Positions 52,673-62,532 of a stretch of DNA of 64,000 bases are shown in pieces (within the stretch, counting starts at the first letter, position 1; every line of letters begins with the position of its first letter). Origin of the DNA: Pelagibacterium limicola (GTDB lineage: Bacteria > Pseudomonadota > Alphaproteobacteria > Rhizobiales > Devosiaceae). A program made the translations under genes and the position numbers. Location of the stretch: positions 1 through 64,000 of the forward strand of contig NZ_JADQDB010000001.1 in the NCBI RefSeq assembly GCF_015694405.1, given 5' to 3'. Under the pieces are notes generated by a model. That model did not search any database. It had not been told where the DNA came from and worked only from the letters and a program-made list of their open reading frames with translations.

Positions 52673-53148
52673 CAGCCGAACGTACCAGTTTTGTTTATGT
52701 CACATACATCGCCTCGACGCCGGAAAGGGTATTCGAGGCCATCACCCGGCCCGAGATCGCGAGACAGTATTGGGGTCACGGCAACGTGTCGGACTGGCAG
52801 CCCGGCGCCAAATGGGAGCACGTGCGGGACAACGAGACGCAATCGGTAGAACTGGTCGGTGAAGTTATCGAGCATACCCCGCCCACCCGCCTCGTCCTGA
52901 CATGGGCCAATGCCTCGGAGGCCCATGATCCCGCGATGTTCAGCCGGGTGACCTTCACCATCGATGAATATGCCGACATGGTGCGCCTGACCGTGAACCA
53001 CGACGAAATTTTGGTCGGTAGCCGCATGGAAAACGGCATGCGTCGAGGCTGGCCGATCGTCCTTTCCAGCCTCAAATCCTTCCTGGAAACCGGAAAGGGT
53101 CTCGACATCTTTGCCAAGCCCAAAACAGCGCAAGAGGTATCAAGATGA
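52669..53148 (+). CDS. SRPBCC (AHSA1-like) domain protein
   Basis: The 159-residue START-like protein shows the AHSA1 pattern: FVYVTYIASTPERVFEAITRPEIARQYWG at the N-terminus, WQPGAKWEHV, and MRRGWPIVLSSLKSFLETG at the end. Members bind hydrophobic ligands; the physiological ligand is unknown. It is coupled by ATGA overlaps to the ArsR gene upstream and the GFA gene downstream. Confidence 0.85.
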   Translation: MTAERTSFVYVTYIASTPERVFEAITRPEIARQYWGHGNVSDWQPGAKWEHVRDNETQSVELVGEVIEHTPPTRLVLTWANASEAHDPAMFSRVTFTIDEYADMVRLTVNHDEILVGSRMENGMRRGWPIVLSSLKSFLETGKGLDIFAKPKTAQEVSR

Positions 53149-53564
53149 ACAAGATAACCTATACGGGCGGCTGCGCTTGCGGTGCAATTCGCTACGGCGC
53201 GAGCACCGAACCGGTTTCCCAGAACCACTGCCAGTGCCTTGACTGCCAGAAGCGGAGCGGTACCGGCCACGGCTCCTATCTCAGCTTTATGCAGCCCGCA
53301 GCAGATTTGGTGACCGGACAGTCCTCACAATGGACCGTCACCGCTGACAGCGGAAACGACAAGACCCATCACTTCTGCCCGATCTGCGGCACCCCGGTTT
53401 ACCTGACATTTGCGGCGATGCCCGACCTGACGGCGATCCATGCCACCAGTCTCGATGACCCCCGCATGTTCGAGCCACAAGCCGTAACCTACGCCTTCCG
53501 TGGCCATCCTTGGGATGTGCTCGACGGCGCTATCCCCAAATTCGAGAAGATGCCATCGGCATGA
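53145..53564 (+). CDS. GFA (CENP-V/GFA-like) zinc protein
   Basis: The 139-residue protein has zinc ligands in CACGAI near residue 10, HCQCLDCQKRSGTGHGSY around 27-44 and HFCPICGTPVYL near 76. Its activity is unknown. It completes the ArsR-SRPBCC-GFA operon, an arrangement that hints at handling of a small aldehyde or hydrophobic compound (inference). Confidence 0.85.
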   Translation: MNKITYTGGCACGAIRYGASTEPVSQNHCQCLDCQKRSGTGHGSYLSFMQPAADLVTGQSSQWTVTADSGNDKTHHFCPICGTPVYLTFAAMPDLTAIHATSLDDPRMFEPQAVTYAFRGHPWDVLDGAIPKFEKMPSA

Positions 53565-53650
53565 CGTAATGGCGGGAGCACCGGCAGGGGCCCCTTCACA
53601 TTCCCCGTTCCGCAACCTACCTTCGTTCAGCACGCGGAGACTAAAAGCTT

Positions 53651-55108
53651 TTGCCCGATTTGCCGACAAGGATGACCGACGAATTGGGCATTGCCCTCGG
53701 CAACCTCGCCGACGCCGCATCGGGCACGGTAACCCCCACCCTGCGCATTGGCGTGACGGGCCTTTCCCGGGCTGGCAAAACCATCTTCATCACTGCCTTC
53801 ATCCATAACCTCCTGACGGGGGCCCGCCTGCCAGGCTTTGCGCCGATGGCCGAAGGCCGATTGATCGGCGCGCAGCTCGCCGAACATCCCGACAGCGCGA
53901 CGCCGCGCTTTGCCTACGAAGCCCACCTTAAGGCACTCACCGGCGCACAACCGCATTGGCCCGATAGCACGCGCCGAATTTCCCAGCTCCGGCTTACCCT
54001 GCGCTACCAGTCCAACAACTGGCTCTGGAGCCGGTTCGGCATATCGACGCTCAACCTCGATCTCGTGGACTACCCCGGCGAATGGCTGCTGGATTTGCCC
54101 TTACTGACCCGATCCTACGCCCAATGGAGCGAAGAAGCCCTTTCGCTGGCGAACCGTCCGGCCCGCGATCCCGTGGCAAGGCCCTACCTCGATCTGGTCA
54201 CTGCTACCGATCCCGGCGTCGAGGCCACCGATGCAGCAGCCGAGAGCCTGGCCGCTGCCTACACGCAATATTTGCGCGATTCCAAGTCCGATACCCAGGC
54301 GCTCTCGACTCTGCCGCCGGGTCGCTTCCTGATGCCCGGGGACCTCGAGGGCTCCCCTGCGCTCACTTTTGCGCCCCTTCCACCGCCCGCTGCCACGCCG
54401 CGCTCATCGAGCCTTTACGCCATGCTCGAGCGCCGCTACGAAGCCTATAAGGCGGTCGTCGTCCGCCCCTTTTTCCGAGACCACTTCGCCCGGCTCGACC
54501 GCCAGATCGTCGTGGTGGATGCACTCCGCGCGCTGAATGCCGGACCCGAAGCGGTTGCCGATCTCGAAATGGCGCTGACCTCGGTCCTCGCCTGTTTTCG
54601 TCAGGGCGCCTCGAACCCTATCTCGCGCCTCTTCACCCGGCGGATCGACAGGATCCTTTTTGCTGCGACCAAGGCAGATCTCCTGCACCATACCTCGCAC
54701 CCGCGCCTCGAAGCGATCCTCAATCGCCTTGTGGCCAGCGCCGCGCGGCGCGCCAAGTTCGCAGGCGCAGAGGCCCGCTCACTGGCAATCGCGGCTATAC
54801 GCGCCACGCGCGAAGGCACGGTCAAGCATAACGGGGAAACGCTGGACACCATCATCGGGACCCCGGAAGAAGGTCAGCGCCTGGGCGGAACGGTTTATGA
54901 CGGCAAGACAGAAATCGCCTTGTTTCCCGGAGACTTGCCGCAAAGTCCGGACTCACTGTTCAAAACGGTTGAATCTACACCTCAACTCAACTTCCTGCGT
55001 TTCCTCCCGCCCGCGGCATACGAGGTATCGCAAACCGGAGATCCCGTTCTGCCCAACATTCGGCTCGACCGCGCGCTCGACTATCTGATCGGAGACCGCA
55101 TGCAATGA
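53651..55108 (+). CDS. ycjX: YcjX family GTP-binding protein
   Basis: The 485-residue protein has a P-loop RIGVTGLSRAGKTIFITAFIHNLL near residue 32-55 and the DUF463 blocks LDLVDYPGEWLLDLPLL, VVRPFFRDHFARLDRQIVVVDAL and RIDRILFAATKADLLHH (the NKxD-like TKAD). YcjX-type proteins are stress-linked GTPases of unknown substrate. The TTG at 53651 has GGAGA ten bases upstream; an ATG at 53672 is possible. It overlaps ycjF by four bases. Confidence 0.9.
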   Translation: MPDLPTRMTDELGIALGNLADAASGTVTPTLRIGVTGLSRAGKTIFITAFIHNLLTGARLPGFAPMAEGRLIGAQLAEHPDSATPRFAYEAHLKALTGAQPHWPDSTRRISQLRLTLRYQSNNWLWSRFGISTLNLDLVDYPGEWLLDLPLLTRSYAQWSEEALSLANRPARDPVARPYLDLVTATDPGVEATDAAAESLAAAYTQYLRDSKSDTQALSTLPPGRFLMPGDLEGSPALTFAPLPPPAATPRSSSLYAMLERRYEAYKAVVVRPFFRDHFARLDRQIVVVDALRALNAGPEAVADLEMALTSVLACFRQGASNPISRLFTRRIDRILFAATKADLLHHTSHPRLEAILNRLVASAARRAKFAGAEARSLAIAAIRATREGTVKHNGETLDTIIGTPEEGQRLGGTVYDGKTEIALFPGDLPQSPDSLFKTVESTPQLNFLRFLPPAAYEVSQTGDPVLPNIRLDRALDYLIGDRMQ

Positions 55109-56133
55109 GAGAGCCTCGTGCCATGCCCACCCGTCCGCCGGCGGAAGGCCCTGCCCCAGTCCGCGCACCGCGCGCCTTTGCCAGCGAAGCGGCAGAGCTG
55201 GAGGCCGATGTCTTTGCCGGGCTAGGCGAACTCACGCCTGAGGCCGCTTCCCTACCCAGACGCAAAGGCCGCCGATGGCGCGCCCTTGCGCTTTGGGCCG
55301 GAGGTACACTCGTCTCCCTCGGACTAGCCCTCGCCGCCGAACGGTTGATCCGCGATCTCTTCGCCCGCTATGAATGGCTCGGCTGGATTGGGCTCGCTGC
55401 TCTTGCGCTCTTCGTCCTTGCCCTCGCTGTCCTGGCCGCCCGCGAAGTGCTCGGACTATTGCGCCTGCGTACCCTCGATAAACTTCGTGCCCGCGGCGTA
55501 GTGGCCCTTGAGGGTGATAACCTGCCCCACGCCCGAAAAATCACCGACGAGTTGCTTGTAATTTATGCGGATCGAGCTGATCTCGCCCGCGCGCGCGCCG
55601 AACTCGTCGCGGACGCCAAAACCATTCTTGACGGCGCCGAACTCGTTCGCATCACCGAGCGTGCGCTCATGGCGCCTCTCGACGCCCGCGCCCGCGTACT
55701 GACAGCCGCCAGCGCCCGGAGGGTAGCGTTGGTCACCGCGGTGTCTCCACGCGCGCTTATCGACATAGCATTTGTCGTTTTCGAGAGCTTTCGACTGGCC
55801 CGCAACCTTGCCGATCTTTATGGCGCCCGCCCGGGCCTCTTCGGTTTCATGCGCTTGATCTCGACAATTCTTGCGCACCTTGCCGTCACCGGTGGATTGG
55901 TATTGACCGATGGTGTGATAGAACAGTTGCTCGGACAGGGCCTTGCGACAAAACTCTCGGCCAGGTTGGGCGAAGGCGTGGTCAACGGCCTGATGACCGT
56001 CCGCGTAGGCATCGCCGCCATCCGCGTCGTCCGCCCCCTGCCTTTCTCCGTGCAGAAATCGCCAGCCGTGTCGGACTTTATCGGCGAATTGACAAGGCTG
56101 GACACCGCAAAAAGCAAAGCGGACAGAATGTAA
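55105..56133 (+). CDS. ycjF: YcjF family membrane protein (DUF697)
   Basis: The 342-residue protein has a Pro/Ala-rich head, two close membrane helices (ALALWAGGTLVSLGLALAAE and IGLAALALFVLALAVLAARE) and a C-terminal DUF697 region with ARRVALVTAVSPRALIDIAFVVFESFRLARNLADLYG inside residues 200-240. It matches the YcjF/TIGR01620 family, always next to ycjX. Function unknown; coupled translation with ycjX (ATGA). Confidence 0.88.
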   Translation: MREPRAMPTRPPAEGPAPVRAPRAFASEAAELEADVFAGLGELTPEAASLPRRKGRRWRALALWAGGTLVSLGLALAAERLIRDLFARYEWLGWIGLAALALFVLALAVLAAREVLGLLRLRTLDKLRARGVVALEGDNLPHARKITDELLVIYADRADLARARAELVADAKTILDGAELVRITERALMAPLDARARVLTAASARRVALVTAVSPRALIDIAFVVFESFRLARNLADLYGARPGLFGFMRLISTILAHLAVTGGLVLTDGVIEQLLGQGLATKLSARLGEGVVNGLMTVRVGIAAIRVVRPLPFSVQKSPAVSDFIGELTRLDTAKSKADRM

Positions 56134-56167
56134 GTTCTGCCCGCTTCCCGATCAAATGCAGCAGCGT

Positions 56168-56548
56168 TTAATCGTTGGTGATGTCGTCGATCTCGTCGTC
56201 CTCACCATCATCCGCAGAGTCGTCAGTTCCTGGTGCTGTGGTCACGGTTGGCGTCAACCCCGGCACGGGACCATCAATCAATCCAGCATCAATACACTGC
56301 TGGACGGTGATCGTGGTAAGCTCGACGCCTGTCCGCTGGTTGGCGAGTTCATCGAGTTGAACGGTCGCCTCATTGGGTGAAGCCGCCGTGCTCGCGGCTG
56401 TGGCCAGCGCTTCGCAATGCGTCTGAACGTCCAGCATGTCCTCATCCCGGACCTCCTGATCGCCGACCATTACCTGCGCGGCAGCAGCACCGGTAAGCGC
56501 CAGCCCAAAGGCAAGAGCGATGGGGGAAACAAGAGCAAATTTACGCAT
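56168..56548 (-). CDS. small secreted two-cysteine protein, paralogue 1
   Basis: The 126-residue product has a signal peptide (KFALVSPIALAFGLALTGAAAA) and a mature part with two cysteines, in VQTHCEAL and VQQCIDAGLID, ending in an acidic Asp/Glu tail. The signal is nearly identical to that of the gene at 56769. No family is recognised. A ribosome-binding site AAAGGAG precedes the ATG. Confidence 0.75.
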   Translation of the reverse strand: MRKFALVSPIALAFGLALTGAAAAQVMVGDQEVRDEDMLDVQTHCEALATAASTAASPNEATVQLDELANQRTGVELTTITVQQCIDAGLIDGPVPGLTPTVTTAPGTDDSADDGEDDEIDDITND

Positions 56549-56598
56549 GATGTGGTACTCCTTTTTTGCGGTTATTTCGGCCCGACACCGTGTGTTGG

Positions 56599-56662
56599 CC
56601 GATATTGGATGCCCGCCCGGCAGTTACCGCCGCTCCTATGAATATGAAGAAACCGATATCGG
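56599..56662. promoter_or_regulatory. repeated CCGATATYGG elements upstream of the first secreted paralogue
   Basis: A perfect palindrome CCGATATCGG (56653-56662) and a one-mismatch copy CCGATATTGG (56599-56608) lie 54 bases apart in the 220-base gap between the paralogues. They may be operator sites; no regulator is indicated. Confidence 0.3.
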
Positions 56663-56721
56663 CGGAGCGACTTGCCGATCGGACTTATAAGCTGCCCCCA
56701 GTCCAGGGAGCGCTTTAAAAT

Positions 56722-56754
56722 CCCCCGCCTCCGAGGAAGCGGGGGCGTTTTTTG
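56722..56754. terminator. bidirectional hairpin between the secreted paralogues
   Basis: CCCCCGC (56722-56728) pairs with GCGGGGG (56739-56745) around a ten-base loop. T runs lie on both sides (six on the plus strand, four on the minus strand), so it can end transcription of the minus-strand gene at 56769. Confidence 0.75.
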
Positions 56755-56768
56755 GAGCCGTGGCCAGA

Positions 56769-57050
56769 TTAGCTGACAAGACCCGCAGCGCGGCAATCTT
56801 CAAGAGTGATCGCGTCGAAATCGACATTGCCCGTAATGACGGGGTGGCCGCTGTCGTTATCGTCAGCGTCCGTTTCCTCCATACCAGCCGTCACCTCATC
56901 TGCAACCAGCTGATCGCAGTGTTCCTGCACTGCCGACCAATCGGCGTCGGTAACGTCCTGTGTGCCGATCATGTTCTGCGCGGCGGCAGCGCCTGTCAGG
57001 GCAAGGCCAAGGGCGAGAGCGACGGGGGAAACAAGAGCAAATTTTGGCAT
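56769..57050 (-). CDS. small secreted two-cysteine protein, paralogue 2
   Basis: The 93-residue product has a signal peptide (KFALVSPVALALGLALTGAAAA) and an acidic mature part with cysteines in VQEHCDQLV and LEDCRAAGLVS, aligned with those of the paralogue at 56168. The spacer between the cysteines differs in length, while the first 35 codons are almost the same. Function unknown. Ribosome-binding site AAAGGGAG. Confidence 0.75.
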   Translation of the reverse strand: MPKFALVSPVALALGLALTGAAAAQNMIGTQDVTDADWSAVQEHCDQLVADEVTAGMEETDADDNDSGHPVITGNVDFDAITLEDCRAAGLVS

Positions 57051-57174
57051 GGGAACTCCCTTTCTCGAGAATTTTTACCAGTCAGCACCATTGTGCTAGC
57101 CGGATAACTCGATTCCCGTCGGGGGGTTGCTGCCACACTTAAGGTATTTTTGGGGCGAGAAAAAGGTAACGCGA

Positions 57175-57789
57175 CTATTGCTTGATGACAATGTAAGCGG
57201 CGGCACTCGCCATCGCCCCGGCGGCCCCGCGGTTCAGGACCTTGAGCGCCCGCGGATTGCGCAGGAAGTCGCGCGCCTTGGCAGCCAGGGCAATATAGGG
57301 AACGACGACCACATAGAGTACCACGATCGTCGCCAGCACGAGCCAAAGGTAACGCTCGAACGTCACCTCGTTCAGTTTGACCACCGTGGGAAGAAGCGCC
57401 ATGTAAAAAATGATCGTCTTGGGGTTGCCTAGCGTGACGGAAAAGCCGCCAAACAGCGAGGCCCAGAACCCGTTCCCTTTGCGCGCTTCGACTTTGTCAG
57501 GGTCAATTCCGGCTCGCCAGAAATTCCAGGCGAGCCATATGAGATAAGCGGCGCCGAGAATTTTAATGAGGACGAATATCCCGGAAAACGCTGCCGCGAC
57601 CGCGGCCAGTCCAAGAACGGCCAGCGTCAGGTAAAACAGATCCCCCAGGACAAGCCCCGTCGCAAAATAAGTCGCTGGACGGAAACCCGAGCCCAGTGCC
57701 TTGCCAACGCAGGCGGCGATACCCGGGCCAGGAATGGCTGCAGCGATCGCCAACGCGATCGCATAAGGGAGTAATTCGACAATGGACAT
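57175..57789 (-). CDS. LysE family amino-acid exporter
   Basis: The 204-residue membrane protein has about six helices and the LysE/RhtB blocks IPGPGIAACVGKALGSGFRPA near residue 20, KILGAAYLIWLAWNFWRAG near 75 and FSVTLGNPKTIIFYMALLP near 115. It should export an amino acid or homoserine derivative. It lies downstream of the sulfur operon on the same strand with an 88-base gap, so a shared role such as cysteine or thiol export is possible but unproven. Confidence 0.85.
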   Translation of the reverse strand: MSIVELLPYAIALAIAAAIPGPGIAACVGKALGSGFRPATYFATGLVLGDLFYLTLAVLGLAAVAAAFSGIFVLIKILGAAYLIWLAWNFWRAGIDPDKVEARKGNGFWASLFGGFSVTLGNPKTIIFYMALLPTVVKLNEVTFERYLWLVLATIVVLYVVVVPYIALAAKARDFLRNPRALKVLNRGAAGAMASAAAYIVIKQ

Positions 57790-57877
57790 GGCGGGAAACG
57801 ACAGCGCTTAATGAACGCTGATAGGTAGAGCACACGGCAGATGCCGACGCAACTATGCTGCGCTGCCGGTTGTCCCG

Positions 57878-58206
57878 TTAAGCTGCTTCTTCCTGCGCAG
57901 CTGAATCGGCGAGCGTAACCTTGAGCCCGTTAAGATCCTCGCTCATCAGAATCTGGCAAGAAAGCCTCGAGTTGGTTCGCACGTCGGGAACGGTATCGAG
58001 CATGTCTTCTTCTTCGGCCGTGGGCGGATTTAGCCGTTCTTCCCATTCAGGATCAACGAACACGTGACATGTCGCACAGGCGCATGAGCCGCCGCACTCG
58101 GCCTTGATGTTGAGCCCCCAGTCCCGGATCACCTCCATCACGCGCCAGCCCTCGAGTGCCTCGAGTTCGTGAACGGTTCCGTTCTGATCAGTTACGATGA
58201 TGTGCA

Positions 58207-58207
<1 letters not shown>
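57878..58207 (-). CDS. [2Fe-2S] ferredoxin
   Basis: The 109-residue protein has cluster ligands in ECGGSCACATCHVFV (CxxxxxCxxC) and a fourth Cys in SRLSCQILM, in the adrenodoxin-like spacing. Its ATG overlaps the stop of the ferredoxin reductase gene (TGATG). With the reductase it is a likely electron donor to the siroheme sulfite reductase and possibly the APS/PAPS reductase encoded upstream. Confidence 0.9.
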
Positions 58208-59298
<1,091 letters not shown>

Positions 59299-60585
59299 TC
59301 AAGTATAGTTCGCGTTGCGCCGCAGAAAGGGCCGCGTGCCGACCGGCACTTCGCGGCTGGCGCCGACCGGTTGATAGTAAAGGCGCACCTCGGCCAGTGC
59401 ATCGGCTTCGATGGCTTTGCGCGTCGCAATATTGGTGACGACGAAAGCGTTGATCCCACACCGCCGCATGAAAGGAATCTGGTCCGTCAGCACGTCGCCA
59501 ATGGCCCGTAATTCGCCTTCATAGCCGTACCGCTCACGCAACAGGCGCGCGCTCGAATAGCCGCGACCGTCGCCAAACGCCGGGAAATTGATGGCGACGG
59601 AGGAAAACCGCGACAGATCGTCCGCTACCTCTTCGACCTTCTCTCCCGGATCGACCTGCAACCCGATGGGGTGGGGACTGGCAAGAAACGCTTCGCGATG
59701 CTCGATGAATACGCTCACCGGAACATGCGTGTAGCGCACGCTCGAGGCTTCGTCCCCTTCCGCCCAGGAGCGCCAGGGGTCGGCCTTGAATTCCCCGTCC
59801 TTGAACAGGGTCAGTTGAGATTGGCTCACCGGCTTAGCGATGCTCCCATTGAAATCGAAATGGATGCCACATTCCTGCTTGTTGAGCCCGCGCCACCGGC
59901 CGGCGCGCGGGTCTTCGCCGTCGGCCACCGCGCTTGTGCAAGGCGCGCACCCGATGGATTTGTAGCCCTCTTGATAGAGCGGATGATCGGGGAGGTCGTA
60001 TCTGGCCTTGTAGGCTTCGATATCTTCGTTGCTGAAATAGGCAAGCGGATTGACCTTGATGCGATCATCGCTCGTCAGCTCGAAATGGGGCAGCACACCG
60101 CGCTCAGCGGTCTGGAACCGCTTGCGTCCCGTCACCCAACCGCCAAAGCCAGCGAGCACTTTTTCGAGCGGCTCGGTCTTGCGAATATGGCAGCAAGAGT
60201 CCGGATCGGTTTCCCACAACACGCCATCGGGATCGAAACGCTTGAGATCGGCCGAGTCCGGATGCAGCGCGATGACGTTGGCGAGTCCGAGCCGCGACTT
60301 GAGCGTCTGGACATAATCGAGCGTCTCGGCGAAATGCTTTCCCGTTTCAAGGAAATAGACCGGGAGGTTCGGATCGACCTGGGAGACCAAATGCAAAAGC
60401 ACCGCAGAGTCGGCGCCAAAGGACGACACCATAGCGATATCGCCCGGCAATAGGTCGTCGACGGCCTGCCGCAGTACGCCCTCGGCATCCATCTCGTCGA
60501 ACATGCCGTTGAGCGCAATGATCCCGAGCTGACGCAGCTTGTCGTGCTTCGGCTCCGCCGAAACGATAGGGCTAGCCATTGCCAT
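59299..60585 (-). CDS. cysH: fused adenylyl-sulfate reductase (CysH) and DUF934 protein
   Basis: AAGGAGG six bases before the ATG at 60585 sets the start; the gene overlaps cysI by 14 bases. Residues 1-250 are CysH: P-loop-like SSFGADSAVLLHL, C131-C132 in DSCCHIRKTEPL, C213-xx-C216 in IGCAPCTSA and the catalytic C239 in QECGIH. The four extra cysteines indicate a [4Fe-4S] cluster, so APS is the likely substrate. Residues 255-428 are DUF934 (VSVFIEHREAFLASPHPIGLQVDPGEKVEEV, FGDGRGYSSARLLRERYGYEGELRAIGDVLTDQI inside it), a protein usually encoded separately beside cysH. Here the two are one reading frame. Confidence 0.88.
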   Translation of the reverse strand: MAMASPIVSAEPKHDKLRQLGIIALNGMFDEMDAEGVLRQAVDDLLPGDIAMVSSFGADSAVLLHLVSQVDPNLPVYFLETGKHFAETLDYVQTLKSRLGLANVIALHPDSADLKRFDPDGVLWETDPDSCCHIRKTEPLEKVLAGFGGWVTGRKRFQTAERGVLPHFELTSDDRIKVNPLAYFSNEDIEAYKARYDLPDHPLYQEGYKSIGCAPCTSAVADGEDPRAGRWRGLNKQECGIHFDFNGSIAKPVSQSQLTLFKDGEFKADPWRSWAEGDEASSVRYTHVPVSVFIEHREAFLASPHPIGLQVDPGEKVEEVADDLSRFSSVAINFPAFGDGRGYSSARLLRERYGYEGELRAIGDVLTDQIPFMRRCGINAFVVTNIATRKAIEADALAEVRLYYQPVGASREVPVGTRPFLRRNANYT

Positions 60586-62230
60586 AGAGCGCCTCCTTGA
60601 ACGGGGCATCGCCAAGCCGACGATAGGCCGCGATGAACGTCTCGTCGGCGCTTTCGCGCTTTTCGATATAGGCATCGACCAGCTTCTCGATTGCGTCCGG
60701 CACGTCCTCGGCAACGAAACCCGGGCCAAGAATCTTGCCCACCGCCGCGTCCTCGCTCCCGTCACCGCCAACGGTGATCTGGTAAAGCTCGGTGCCCTTC
60801 TTTTCGACACCCAGAATGCCGATATGGCCGACATGGTGATGGCCGCAGGCATTGATGCAGCCCGAAATCTTGATCTTGAGCTTGCCGATTTCCTTTTGGC
60901 GCTCGGGCGAGGCAAATCGCTGCGAAATATCCTGCGCAATCGGGATCGACCGTGCATTGGCCAGCGCGCAATAATCGAGCCCCGGGCAGGTGATCATGTC
61001 GGTGATCTCTCCTGCGTTGGCGTCCGCCAGTTCGGCCTCAACCAGCGCGTCATAGACGGCCCGAAGATCCGTCAGCGCTACATGCGGCAGTACGAGGTTC
61101 TGTTCGTGGGAGACCCGCAACTCATCGAATGAGTATTTTTCCGCAAGATCCGCGACCACATCCATCTGGTCAGCCGTGGCGTCGCCGGGCGCCCCGCCGA
61201 TAGGCTTGAGCGAGATCGTCACCGACGTATAGCCCTGCCGCGCATGCGGGAAGGTATTGTTCTCGAGGAACCGCCCATAGGCAGAATCGATAATCTTTTC
61301 ACGTTCGATGTCGATATCGACCACGCCAATGTCTTTGTATGCAGGCTGGGCGAAATAGGTGTTGATGCGGTCCAGTTCCTCCTGCGGCAGCGTCAACACG
61401 CCTCCGCGGATATGGGCGAACTCTTCCTCGACCTGGCCCTTGATGTTCTCGAGCCCTTCTTCATGGACGAGGATCTTGATACGCGCCTTGTACTTGTTGT
61501 CACGACGCCCGTAGCGATTGTAGACCCGCAGGATTGATTCCAGATACGCCAGCAGGTGCTCGTGCGGCACGAAACCGTTGATGAGCTTGGCGATCATCGG
61601 CGTGCGCCCAAGCCCGCCGCCGACATATACGGCCCAACCGATTTCGCCCGACCCATTGGTCTGCGCCATCAGCCCGATATCATGGAACTTGACCGCGGCC
61701 CGGTCGTTCGGTGCGCCGGTAATGGCGATCTTGAACTTGCGCGGCAGGAAGGTGAATTCGGGATGCAGGCTCGACCACTGCCGGATGATCTCCGCCACAG
61801 GCCGCGGATCGATGATCTCGTCGGCCGCCGCGCCGGCGAACTGGTCCGTCGTCACATTGCGAATGCAGTTCCCCGAGGTCTGGATCGCATGCATCTCGAC
61901 GCTCGCCAGATCGGCAAGGATCGCAGGCACGTCGCGCAGCTTCGGCCAGTTGTACTGAATGTTCTGCCGCGTGGTGAAATGCCCGTAGCCCCGGTCATAC
62001 TTTCGCGCGATATGCGCAAGCATTCTCATCTGACGCGAATTAAGCGTGCCATAGGGCACTGCCACCCGCAGCATGTATGCGTGAAGTTGAAGATAAAGCC
62101 CGTTCATCAGCCTGAGCGGCCGGAACTGGTCTTCGGTCAACTCGCCGGAAATGCGTCGCCGGACCTGGTCGGAAAACTGCGCTACCCGTTCATTGACGAA
62201 GGCAGCGTCAAACTCGTCATATCGATACAT
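60572..62230 (-). CDS. cysI: assimilatory sulfite reductase, ferredoxin-type hemoprotein
   Basis: The ATG at 62230 (MYRYDEFDAAF) follows GAGGA; the 552-residue protein has two nitrite/sulfite reductase ferredoxin-like halves (MRMLAHIARKYDRGYGHFTTRQNIQYNW) and the siroheme/[4Fe-4S] ligands in TCPGLDYCALA and SGCINACGHHHVGHIG. It reduces sulfite to sulfide. Nitrite reductases have the same fold; the neighbouring cysH, cysG and DUF2849 decide for sulfite. It starts within the 3' end of the DUF2849 gene (14-base overlap). Confidence 0.92.
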   Translation of the reverse strand: MYRYDEFDAAFVNERVAQFSDQVRRRISGELTEDQFRPLRLMNGLYLQLHAYMLRVAVPYGTLNSRQMRMLAHIARKYDRGYGHFTTRQNIQYNWPKLRDVPAILADLASVEMHAIQTSGNCIRNVTTDQFAGAAADEIIDPRPVAEIIRQWSSLHPEFTFLPRKFKIAITGAPNDRAAVKFHDIGLMAQTNGSGEIGWAVYVGGGLGRTPMIAKLINGFVPHEHLLAYLESILRVYNRYGRRDNKYKARIKILVHEEGLENIKGQVEEEFAHIRGGVLTLPQEELDRINTYFAQPAYKDIGVVDIDIEREKIIDSAYGRFLENNTFPHARQGYTSVTISLKPIGGAPGDATADQMDVVADLAEKYSFDELRVSHEQNLVLPHVALTDLRAVYDALVEAELADANAGEITDMITCPGLDYCALANARSIPIAQDISQRFASPERQKEIGKLKIKISGCINACGHHHVGHIGILGVEKKGTELYQITVGGDGSEDAAVGKILGPGFVAEDVPDAIEKLVDAYIEKRESADETFIAAYRRLGDAPFKEALYGNG

Positions 62231-62525
62231 GGCTGTCCTCATCGAGATGCTGGCGGTCGAAGCGTGGTGCCGTCGGCCCCTCGGCGCGAATGCGCTCGCG
62301 GATACGATGCGGATAGACGAGGCCGCCCCTCACCTCGACATCCTCGATCTCGAGGCTGATGACCCGGCCAGTTGCCTTTGTCGCGGCCAGCGCAGCATCG
62401 AGTGCTTCGGACTCGTCCTTGGCAAACACCCGCGCGATTTGCAGGTCTTCAACCCAGTTGCCATGCCCGTCCAGATAGACGGTAGCCCCGGAGAGCAATT
62501 CGTTTCCTGTGAGGATTTTCGACAT
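62217..62525 (-). CDS. DUF2849 protein of the sulfite reduction operon
   Basis: The 102-residue protein (SGATVYLDGHGNWVEDLQIARVFAKDESEALDAALAA in its first half) matches DUF2849, a small family found next to cysI and cysG in Alphaproteobacteria. Function unknown; probably an assembly or electron-transfer partner of the sulfite reductase. Seven bases separate it from cysG. Confidence 0.85.
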   Translation of the reverse strand: MSKILTGNELLSGATVYLDGHGNWVEDLQIARVFAKDESEALDAALAATKATGRVISLEIEDVEVRGGLVYPHRIRERIRAEGPTAPRFDRQHLDEDSHVSI

Positions 62526-62532
62526 CTTTTTC

